A stretch of DNA of 64,000 bases from Ochrobactrum quorumnocens (GTDB lineage Bacteria > Pseudomonadota > Alphaproteobacteria > Rhizobiales > Rhizobiaceae): positions 1,736,001 to 1,800,000 of the forward strand of contig NZ_CP022604.1 in NCBI RefSeq assembly GCF_002278035.1. Reading direction: 5' to 3'. Positions 57,366 through 64,000 of the stretch are shown one piece after another (the first letter of the stretch is position 1; every line of letters begins with the position of its first letter). Under the pieces are notes generated by a model. That model worked only from the letters and a program-made list of their open reading frames with translations, did no database searches and was not told the DNA's origin. The position numbers were made by a program, and so were the translations under genes.

Positions 57366-58370
57366 TTACAGCGCCTTCACTGCAACATCTTCGGCTTTCG
57401 CCTGTGCCAGTCTGTTGACCAGCGGATAACGGAAAGGCTTTGCCGAAATCTCGAACTGATCACCGATTTCCGTCTTCACTCCTTCGGAGAAAGACAGGGT
57501 TGCGGTGCCAAAGAAATGTACATGAATATCGCCCGGACGACGGAACAGCTCGTACTTGAAATGGTGATGTTCCAGATTGGCAATCGTGTGCGACATGTTC
57601 GCTTCGCCCGAAAGGAACGGCTTTTCAAAGATCACCTGATCGCCGCGACGAATCCGTGAAACGCCTTCAACATGATCCGGCAGGTCCCCCACATAAAGCT
57701 CCGGCCCCAGCGACGCCTGACGCAGCTTGGAATGCGCGAGCCAGAGATAATTCTGCTTTTCCGTCACATGATCAGAAAACTCATTGGCAAGGCAGAAGCC
57801 GAGGCGAAACGGCGTGCCATCTGGCCCAATCAGATAGACGCCTGCGAGTTCCGGTTCTTCACCACCATCTTCGGCAAAAGATGGCGAGACCAATTCACCG
57901 CCCGTTTCAACCAGCGCCGAACCATCACCTTTATAGAACCATTCCGGCTGCACGCCGGTTTGGCCGGGCTTTGGCTTGCCGCCTTCAACACCCATCAAAA
58001 ACATACGCATGGAGTCGGTCGGCTTTTCAGCAGCCTGTGCTGCCTTGTGCATCTTGTCGCGACCGTCAGCAGAACCAAGATGTGTGAGGCCCGTACCTGC
58101 AACAATCAGATGTGCTGGATCTTCATGGGTAATCGGCAGGCCAACCTGACCACCTGCAAGTGCTGCATGAATATCGACAGCCTCACCCTTGCCATTATGT
58201 TTCACTTGCTCGGCCACCTGCTCGGCAAGACTGATACCTGCAGAAATTGCTGCCCAGGCCAATTCATAAGTTGTCGTTACGCCATTAACGATGTGTGCCG
58301 CGCCCTCGTCATCGCAAGCAGCCACACGTGTTTCTCCGCGCGCGTCGCGGAACTGTATCAGACGTAACAT
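57366..58370 (-). CDS. gguC: AraD1/GguC-family protein, fumarylacetoacetate-hydrolase fold
   Basis: 334 residues with a C-terminal fumarylacetoacetate hydrolase-like domain (metal-binding E and D residues after GNEFSDHV-type wording: LANEFSDHVTEKQN near residue 203). GguC lies beside chvE-gguAB in Agrobacterium; AraD1 proteins occur with arabinose and galactose oxidation genes. The reaction is not settled; hydration or dehydration of a 2-keto-3-deoxy sugar acid is a reasonable guess. ATG 58370 has GGGAGG at 4-5 nt. First gene of the minus-strand operon. Confidence 0.82.
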   Translation of the reverse strand: MLRLIQFRDARGETRVAACDDEGAAHIVNGVTTTYELAWAAISAGISLAEQVAEQVKHNGKGEAVDIHAALAGGQVGLPITHEDPAHLIVAGTGLTHLGSADGRDKMHKAAQAAEKPTDSMRMFLMGVEGGKPKPGQTGVQPEWFYKGDGSALVETGGELVSPSFAEDGGEEPELAGVYLIGPDGTPFRLGFCLANEFSDHVTEKQNYLWLAHSKLRQASLGPELYVGDLPDHVEGVSRIRRGDQVIFEKPFLSGEANMSHTIANLEHHHFKYELFRRPGDIHVHFFGTATLSFSEGVKTEIGDQFEISAKPFRYPLVNRLAQAKAEDVAVKAL

Positions 58371-58701
58371 TGAACCTCCCAATTTCCGCAAAACCATCGC
58401 GGAACATTATCCTGACCGTTCAAAAACACATCCGTGCCATTTGACGGCTCCTTCTTATTAATATGACTATTTTGCCAAACACCGCTTTGTCAAGCAAGCT
58501 CGAAGAACTGATCACGCGCCCCGTCGCTACCTTACTGGGAAAGTAGATTTAGCATATTGATTTTAAATAATTATTCTAAATTATGCACGTTTGTCGCACC
58601 TCAATCGCTTACCAGGATTCAGAAATATACTTGCTATAAAGTAATATTATATGCTTCATAATCGCAAAGGCCGGGAGGGCCTTTTATTGGGAGGAACTAT
58701 T
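58371..58701. other. Divergent promoter region of the two sugar operons
   Basis: A 331-base AT-rich gap between the gguC-led operon (minus) and ytfQ (plus). It holds a small inverted repeat TACTT-GCTATA-AAGTA (58628-58643) and a hairpin in the ytfQ leader (58666-58684). No gene is seen. It is the natural place for the DgoR-like regulator to act. Confidence 0.55.
58666..58684 (+). promoter_or_regulatory. Hairpin in the ytfQ leader
   Basis: AAAGGCC-GGGAG-GGCCTTT: a perfect 7-bp stem followed by a few T residues, ending 5 nt before the Shine-Dalgarno GGGAGGA (58689-58695). It may protect the 5' end of the mRNA or act as a weak attenuator. Confidence 0.45.
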
Positions 58702-59661
58702 ATGAAACGCAGTTTGACGGCCCTGACGGCCGCATTTTCTTTCGCCCTGATTTCGAGTGTATCTGCAGCCTCACTGACGGTCGGCTTTTCGCAGATCGGT
58801 TCGGAATCGGGCTGGCGTGCAGCCGAAACCAGCGTCACCAAGCAGGAAGCTGAAAAGCGCGGCCATACATTGAAATTCGCCGACGCACAGCAGAAGCAGG
58901 AAAACCAGATCAAGGCCGTTCGCGGCTTCATTGCGCAGGGCGTCGATGCAATCCTGATCGCGCCAGTGGTTGCGACAGGCTGGGATGCGGTGCTGAAGGA
59001 AGCCAAGGAAGCAGAAATTCCTGTTGTGCTTCTCGACCGCCAGATCGATGCACCGGAAGATCTCTATCTCACTGCTGTTACCTCCGATCAAGTCCATGAA
59101 GGCAAGGTCGCTGGCGAGTGGCTGGTGAAAGACGTGGGCGACAAGCCTTGTTCCGTGGTTGAACTTCAGGGAACCACAGGTTCGTCCCCGGCAATCAACC
59201 GTAAAAAGGGCTTCGAAGAAGCTCTTGCCGGCCACGACAATATCAAGATTTCCCGCTCTCAGACCGGCGACTTCACCCGCACCAAGGGCAAGGAAGTCAT
59301 GGAAAGCTTCATCAAGGCTGAAGGTGGCGGCAAGGATATTTGTGCTGTCTACGCCCATAATGACGACATGGCCGTCGGCGCAATTCAGGCCATCAAAGAA
59401 GCAGGTCTAAAGCCAGGCACCGACATCAAGATCGTGTCGATCGATTCCGTGCCGGATATTTTCCAGGCAATGGCCAATGGTGAAGCCAATGCAACGGTTG
59501 AGCTGACGCCAAATATGGCTGGCCCGGCATTCGATGCCATCGAAGCTTTCAAAGAAAAGGGCACGGTTCCACCAAAGTGGATCCAGACCGAATCCAAGCT
59601 TTATACACAGGCTGACGATCCGAAGGCTGTTTATGAGGCCAAGAAGGGCCTGGGCTACTGA
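58702..59661 (+). CDS. ytfQ: Sugar ABC importer binding protein (YtfQ-like)
   Basis: 319 residues, like E. coli YtfQ (318), which binds galactofuranose. Sec signal with cleavage near VSA-AS at about residue 22, then the periplasmic sugar-binding fold (FAQ-type VGFSQIGSESGWR; LQGTTGSSPAINRKKGF). GGGAGGA lies 6 nt before ATG 58702. First of four transporter genes. Arabinofuranose is an alternative ligand. Confidence 0.92.
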   Translation: MKRSLTALTAAFSFALISSVSAASLTVGFSQIGSESGWRAAETSVTKQEAEKRGHTLKFADAQQKQENQIKAVRGFIAQGVDAILIAPVVATGWDAVLKEAKEAEIPVVLLDRQIDAPEDLYLTAVTSDQVHEGKVAGEWLVKDVGDKPCSVVELQGTTGSSPAINRKKGFEEALAGHDNIKISRSQTGDFTRTKGKEVMESFIKAEGGGKDICAVYAHNDDMAVGAIQAIKEAGLKPGTDIKIVSIDSVPDIFQAMANGEANATVELTPNMAGPAFDAIEAFKEKGTVPPKWIQTESKLYTQADDPKAVYEAKKGLGY

Positions 59662-59672
59662 TCGCATCATCT

Positions 59673-59705
59673 TATCCGGGCTGCGCAAGTTGAGTAGCCC
59701 GGATA
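59673..59705 (+). other. Intercistronic hairpin between ytfQ and ytfR
   Basis: TATCCGGGCT and AGCCCGGATA form a perfect 10-bp stem with a 13-base loop and no T-run. Such hairpins after binding-protein genes usually shield the upstream mRNA from decay and give more binding protein than ATPase. Confidence 0.65.
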
Positions 59706-59736
59706 GAACTCGCAAATCAGCAGGCGGAAAAATCAT

Positions 59737-61296
59737 ATGGCTCGCTCTGATATCGGCGCAGCGTCAGTAACGGCGACCCCGCTGCTTGAAGCTCGTGGAA
59801 TAACAAAATCATTTTTCGGCGTCACAGCGCTTGATCATGTCGACTTTGCTCTTGCGACAGGTGAAATCCACGCTTTGCTTGGGGAAAACGGCGCAGGGAA
59901 ATCGACGCTCATCAAGATATTGACTGGCGCTTATCACAATTTTGACGGCGCGATACTGCTCGAAGGCCAGTCGATCGCCCCCGCATCCGTCACCGACGCG
60001 CAAAAACTTGGCATCGGCACAGTCTATCAGGAAGTCAATCTTCTCGAAAACCTCACAGTCGCCGAAAACCTTTTTCTTGGCCGGCAGCCAAGTCGGTTCG
60101 GCTTTGTTGATCGCCGTCAGATGGAACGCGATGCAGCAGCACTTCTATCACGCTATGGACTGACGATTGAGGTCAGCGCACCACTTTCAGCCTATTCCGT
60201 CGCTATACGACAGATCATCGCCATCGCCCGCGCCGTCGATCTTTCGGGCAAGGTTCTCGTACTGGATGAACCGACCGCCAGCCTTGACGCGCGTGAGGTC
60301 GATATGCTGTTCGGCGTGTTGCGGCAATTGAAAGCTGAAGGTCTCGGCATCATCGTCATCACTCACTTTTTGGATCAAGTCTATGCTATCGCCGATTGCG
60401 CCACCGTCTTGCGCAATGGACGGCTGGTTGGCAGCCGCAATCTTTCCGAATTACCACGCACCGACCTCATTTCCATGATGCTCGGCCATCAACTGCAAGA
60501 GACCGTGCGCAGACAACTCACCGAAGAAGTGAGCGACGACACCGCCGCACCCATTCGATTTTCGGATTTTGGCAAAAAAGGCAGCGTTGTGCCTTTCGAT
60601 CTTGCTATCAAGCCGGGCGAAGCGATCGGTATTGCAGGATTGCTCGGTTCAGGACGCACCGAAACCGCACTTCTCATGTTCGGTGTAGATCAAGCCGACA
60701 GCGGCACACTGACGGTAGACGGCAAAGAGACAAAACTGCCTACACCTGTGGCGGCTATCGCTGAACGCTTCGCCTTTTGCCCAGAAGAACGTAAAACGGA
60801 TGGCATCATCGGCGACTTTTCGGTTGCTGAAAACATTGCCCTCGCCGTGCAAGCAAAACGGGGCTGGTCAACGCCTATTTCCTCCCGCGAAAAAGCAGCT
60901 CTCGCCCAGCGCTATATCAAGGCGCTCGATATTCGCCCGCCTGATCCCAACAAACCAATCAAATTTTTGTCCGGCGGCAACCAGCAAAAAGCCATTCTGG
61001 CCCGCTGGCTCGCTACCGATCCGCGCCTTTTGATCCTCGATGAACCGACGCGCGGCATCGACATCGGCGCACATGCGGAAATTCTGAAACTGATCGGCGA
61101 ACTCTGTACTGAAGGCATGTCACTCGTCATCATCTCTTCGGAATTTGAAGAGCTGGCTGCTGTCGCCAATCGTGTCATCGTGCTTTCCGACCGTCGCCAT
61201 GTCGCAGAACTCAAAGGCGAAGAAATCACCGCTGACAATATTGTTCGCGCAATTGCCGAGACCGGTCATGTCAGCGAAAAGGAAGCTGCAGCATGA
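59737..61296 (+). CDS. ytfR: Sugar ABC importer ATPase (YtfR-like)
   Basis: 519 residues with two ATPase domains: Walker [10 protein letters not shown] near residue 48, second degenerate P-loop GLLGSGRTE near 305, LSGGNQQK signature in the second half, and [13 protein letters not shown]. It energises the YtfT/YjfF channel. Its stop overlaps the ytfT ATG by 4 nt. Confidence 0.93.
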   Translation: MARSDIGAASVTATPLLEARGITKSFFGVTALDHVDFALATGEIHALLGENGAGKSTLIKILTGAYHNFDGAILLEGQSIAPASVTDAQKLGIGTVYQEVNLLENLTVAENLFLGRQPSRFGFVDRRQMERDAAALLSRYGLTIEVSAPLSAYSVAIRQIIAIARAVDLSGKVLVLDEPTASLDAREVDMLFGVLRQLKAEGLGIIVITHFLDQVYAIADCATVLRNGRLVGSRNLSELPRTDLISMMLGHQLQETVRRQLTEEVSDDTAAPIRFSDFGKKGSVVPFDLAIKPGEAIGIAGLLGSGRTETALLMFGVDQADSGTLTVDGKETKLPTPVAAIAERFAFCPEERKTDGIIGDFSVAENIALAVQAKRGWSTPISSREKAALAQRYIKALDIRPPDPNKPIKFLSGGNQQKAILARWLATDPRLLILDEPTRGIDIGAHAEILKLIGELCTEGMSLVIISSEFEELAAVANRVIVLSDRRHVAELKGEEITADNIVRAIAETGHVSEKEAAA

Positions 61297-62333
61297 TCGC
61301 TCGCCTGCTCAAAAAACTTAAAAGACTAGCGCCCCAGCTCGCCGCGCTTGTGGCAATTCTTGCTGCAAACACGATTATATCGCCGGGATTTCTGGATATT
61401 TCATTTCAAAATGGGCGTCTCTATGGAAGCTTGATCGACATTCTGGTGCGTGCAGCACCCGTGGCCATTCTGGCCATCGGCATGACGCTGGTGATTGCCA
61501 CACGTGGCATTGATCTATCCGTGGGAGCCGTAATGGCGATAAGCGGCGCATGTGCTGCGTCGTTGGTCGTCTCAGGCTATCCGCTGGCAATTGTCATTCC
61601 GGTCGCATTGGGCGTTGGCCTGCTCTGCGGATTGTGGAATGGGTTTCTGGTTGCAGTTTTCGATATTCAGCCCATCATCGCGACGCTCATCTTAATGGTC
61701 GCGGGGCGTGGCATTGCGCAGCTCATCACCGAAGGCGCGATCCTCACCTTCAATAATGATGCCTTCGCAGCCCTTGGTTCGGGCTCGCTGCTTGGTGTGC
61801 CCATTCCGGTGCTGATCTGGCTACTTGCTGGTATCGTCGTTGGCTTTGCAGTGCGTTCAAGTGCGCTTGGATTCCTCATTGAGGCGACCGGCATCAATCG
61901 CCGCGCAGCCATGCTGGCAGGTGTTAAAGCGCGCTTTCTTCTATTCAGTGTCTATGCGGTTTCAGGCGCAGGTGCGGCGCTCGCAGGTCTGATCGCAACT
62001 GCCGATATTCGCGGTGCAGATGCCAACAATGCAGGCCTCTGGCTTGAACTCGACGCCATTCTGGCAGTCGTTATCGGCGGCACCTCGCTTAATGGTGGTC
62101 GTTTCTCGATCATGGCCTCACTGCTTGGCGCACTCATTATCCAGTCGATCAATACAGGCATTCTGATGGCGGGCTTCCCACCGGAATTCAACCTGATCAT
62201 CAAGGCGGGCATCATCATTATCGTACTGACATTCCAGTCACCGGCAATTGTCAATCTGATCGCCTTCCTGCGTACTGAGCGCAAAGGCAATGCAGCCAAA
62301 ACAACACATCAAAACCAGCAGGGAGCACAATGA
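61293..62333 (+). CDS. ytfT: Sugar ABC importer permease (YtfT-like)
   Basis: 346 residues, about nine to ten hydrophobic segments, with the family's TRGIDLSVGAV and GGTSLNGGR loops. It forms the channel with YjfF. Coupled to both neighbours by 4-nt overlaps. Confidence 0.92.
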   Translation: MIARLLKKLKRLAPQLAALVAILAANTIISPGFLDISFQNGRLYGSLIDILVRAAPVAILAIGMTLVIATRGIDLSVGAVMAISGACAASLVVSGYPLAIVIPVALGVGLLCGLWNGFLVAVFDIQPIIATLILMVAGRGIAQLITEGAILTFNNDAFAALGSGSLLGVPIPVLIWLLAGIVVGFAVRSSALGFLIEATGINRRAAMLAGVKARFLLFSVYAVSGAGAALAGLIATADIRGADANNAGLWLELDAILAVVIGGTSLNGGRFSIMASLLGALIIQSINTGILMAGFPPEFNLIIKAGIIIIVLTFQSPAIVNLIAFLRTERKGNAAKTTHQNQQGAQ

Positions 62334-63319
62334 TGAGAGTGCTTCGCAATCTTCCATTCCTGACAACCGTGGCCATTTTTCTACTCGCTTATGCGATCTG
62401 CGTCATCCAGTTTCCGAACATGCTTTCAACGCGGGTTATCGGAAATCTTCTCACAGATAATGCCTTTCTTGGCATTGCCGCAGTCGGCATGACATTTGTC
62501 ATCATCTCCGGCGGCATCGATCTGTCGGTGGGATCAGTTATTGCTTTCACCAGCGTTTTTGTGGCTGTCCTTGTCGGCCAGTTGGGTGTGCACCCTCTAG
62601 TGGCTTTTGGATTGGTGCTGGTGCTTGCTGCCCTCTTCGGTGCGTGGATGGGCATGATGATCCATTTTCTGGGTATTCCGCCCTTTGTGGCGACGCTTGC
62701 AGGTATGTTTCTAGCGCGTGGCGCAGCCTTCCTCATCTCGACACAATCCGTGCCGATTTCGCACCCCTTCCTCGATACGCTTCAGGGGCTTTATTTCCGG
62801 CTTCCGGGCGGAGGCAGACTGACATTCATTGCAATGGTGATGCTGTCCGTCTTCATAATCGGCGGTATTATCGCGCATCGCACGCGCTTTGGTGCTAATA
62901 TTTATGCACTCGGCGGCAATCAGCAATCAGCCGAACTGATGGGGGTTCCCGTTGGCCGCACAACAATCGGCATCTATACGATGTCCGGTGTGCTTTCGGG
63001 TCTCGCTGGCATTGTCTATACGCTCTACACGTCTTCTGGCTATTCGCTGGCAACCGTCGGTGTAGAACTCGATGCTATCGCTTCGGTGGTAATCGGTGGA
63101 ACGCTTCTGACCGGTGGCGCAGGTCTTGTAGCAGGTACTTTCGTCGGGATTCTGATCCAAGGCCTGATACAGACCTATATTGTTTTCGATGGAACGCTGT
63201 CTTCCTGGTGGACGAAAATCGCAATCGGTATATTGCTGTTCCTGTTCATAGCACTACAGCGTGGACTTGTTTGGTTTGCTGATATGAGATTAGCACGCCA
63301 ACGTATGAAGGAGGCCTGA
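62330..63319 (+). CDS. yjfF: Sugar ABC importer permease (YjfF-like)
   Basis: 329 residues, about nine hydrophobic segments, with [12 protein letters not shown] and GGTLLTGGAG. It is the second permease, as in E. coli ytfQRT-yjfF. The GntR regulator starts 1 nt after its stop. Confidence 0.92.
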   Translation: MMRVLRNLPFLTTVAIFLLAYAICVIQFPNMLSTRVIGNLLTDNAFLGIAAVGMTFVIISGGIDLSVGSVIAFTSVFVAVLVGQLGVHPLVAFGLVLVLAALFGAWMGMMIHFLGIPPFVATLAGMFLARGAAFLISTQSVPISHPFLDTLQGLYFRLPGGGRLTFIAMVMLSVFIIGGIIAHRTRFGANIYALGGNQQSAELMGVPVGRTTIGIYTMSGVLSGLAGIVYTLYTSSGYSLATVGVELDAIASVVIGGTLLTGGAGLVAGTFVGILIQGLIQTYIVFDGTLSSWWTKIAIGILLFLFIALQRGLVWFADMRLARQRMKEA

Positions 63320-63320
63320 A

Positions 63321-64000
63321 TTGGGATTGCTGGAAACGGCTATAACAGGGCGTAAACGACATAACAGCCATTCGGTTGTCGTGGGTGAGCTCGGTCGCGG
63401 CATCGTTGCGGGAACCATCCCCGAAGGCTCAATCCTGCCCGGCGACAACGAGCTTTCGTTGCGATTTGGAGTTTCCCGCACTGTTCTGCGTGAAGCGATG
63501 AAGACCCTTGCCGCAAAGCGGTTGATTGAAGCCAAGGCAAAGGTAGGCACCCGCGTTTTAGGTCGAGCAAGCTGGAACTTCTTCGATCCCGATGTGCTGA
63601 CATGGCGTTTTGACGCTGGCTTTGACGAAGTCTTCGTCGACCATCTAGCTGAAATGCGCATGGCGCTTGAACCTGCTGCCGCCGCTGCCGCCGCACAAAA
63701 TGCGACCAGCGAAGAACTCGTCGAACTCTATGCCCTGGCTGCGAAATTCGACGATCCCGCACACACACCAGAATCGATTGCCAAGGTCGATCTCGAATTT
63801 CATCTCGCTATTGCGCGCATGTCTGGCAATCCGTTCATGCGTTCGGTCAGTGGGCTGATCGAGGCAGCTCTCGCCATCTCGTTCCAGCTATCCTCGCCCG
63901 CAGCTTCCCCCGAAGGCATTGCGGAATGCGCCGCCAATCATCTGCGTATCGCTCATGCCATTGCGTCACGTGACCGCCAGAAAGCGCGCGCAGCTATGGA
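63321..64000 (+). CDS. GntR/FadR-family regulator, DgoR-like (partial)
   Basis: 226 codons lie inside the window; the end is cut. Start TTG 63321, with AGGAGG 6 nt upstream; no ATG fits. An N-terminal winged helix (LSLRFGVSRTVLREAMKTL, about 46-64) is followed by an all-helical FCD ligand domain. The segment WNFFDPDVLTWRF (about residues 85-97) closely echoes the WNYLDTDVLQWVL of E. coli DgoR, the galactonate-responsive repressor. With dgoK-dgoA nearby, it probably controls both sugar operons. Confidence 0.85.
   Translation, partial: MGLLETAITGRKRHNSHSVVVGELGRGIVAGTIPEGSILPGDNELSLRFGVSRTVLREAMKTLAAKRLIEAKAKVGTRVLGRASWNFFDPDVLTWRFDAGFDEVFVDHLAEMRMALEPAAAAAAAQNATSEELVELYALAAKFDDPAHTPESIAKVDLEFHLAIARMSGNPFMRSVSGLIEAALAISFQLSSPAASPEGIAECAANHLRIAHAIASRDRQKARAAM

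Noticed and set aside
1..64000. CRISPR array, tRNA/rRNA genes, prophage or defence system
   Set aside because: I saw no regularly spaced direct repeats, no cloverleaf or rRNA sequence, and no phage, toxin-antitoxin or restriction genes anywhere in the window.

Overview
The window is a chromosomal segment of an alphaproteobacterium, almost certainly Brucellaceae (Ochrobactrum/Brucella group). The evidence is the gene families (ChvE-GguA-GguB, a five-step hut locus with hutF, a two-adaptor RND pump, a DadR-DadX-DadA unit), a moderate GC content, and short palindromic intergenic repeats (about 45 bp, ending in GCGCATCCCGAAAAGTG) of a kind I associate with this group. I found no rRNA, tRNA, CRISPR array, transposase, integrase or phage gene. 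Almost all of the DNA codes for catabolism and transport.

Layout. (1) 1-2312: ornithine cyclodeaminase (cut by the window edge) and arginase, with a divergent Lrp-type regulator. (2) 2414-6407: an old-yellow-enzyme alkene reductase with an ArsR-type regulator, then the transcription accessory protein Tex. (3) 6591-10389: an iron(III)/phosphonate-type ABC importer. (4) 10729-16154: a lysine/pipecolate module (amaA-like oxidase, LysR regulator, hglS, amaB). (5) 16382-23895: purU, a SIS-domain sugar isomerase and an RND efflux pump with two adaptors. (6) 24061-29139: a YdeP-type molybdopterin oxidoreductase coupled to a small winged-helix-like protein, lldD, and an outer-membrane beta-barrel protein. 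(7) 29370-36169: D-alanine catabolism (dadR, dadX, dadA), the AzlCD amino-acid exporter with its Lrp regulator, and an omega-amino-acid aminotransferase with an XRE-cupin regulator. (8) 36440-47344: a full histidine-utilisation locus (hutC, F, I, H, G, U, D) followed by an ABC importer. (9) 47486-48364: a D-amino-acid aminotransferase. (10) 48569-64000: a sugar region. One strand carries a nine-gene set (gguC/araD1-like, galactose dehydrogenase, sugar-acid dehydratase, dgoK, dgoA, chvE, gguA, gguB). The other carries ytfQ-ytfR-ytfT-yjfF and a DgoR-like GntR regulator cut by the window edge.

How the genes work together. Regions 1, 4, 7, 8 and 9 all feed amino acids into central metabolism. Arginine goes to ornithine and proline. 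Lysine or pipecolate goes through 2-aminoadipate and 2-oxoadipate to 2-hydroxyglutarate. D-alanine goes to pyruvate. Histidine goes through formiminoglutamate and formylglutamate to glutamate and formate. Three Lrp/AsnC regulators each sit next to, and divergent from, a different amino-acid unit. The sugar region encodes most of a De Ley-Doudoroff pathway for D-galactose (and possibly L-arabinose) between two different sugar importers, but no lactonase is visible.

I see no clearly undescribed system. The points most worth following are: a 96-residue winged-helix-like protein translationally coupled to the YdeP-type oxidoreductase; an SsuA/NMT1-type importer behind the hut genes with a near match to the palindrome at the hutF/hutI promoter; a TriAB-like double-adaptor pump; and a palindromic repeat family found mainly at junctions inside operons.
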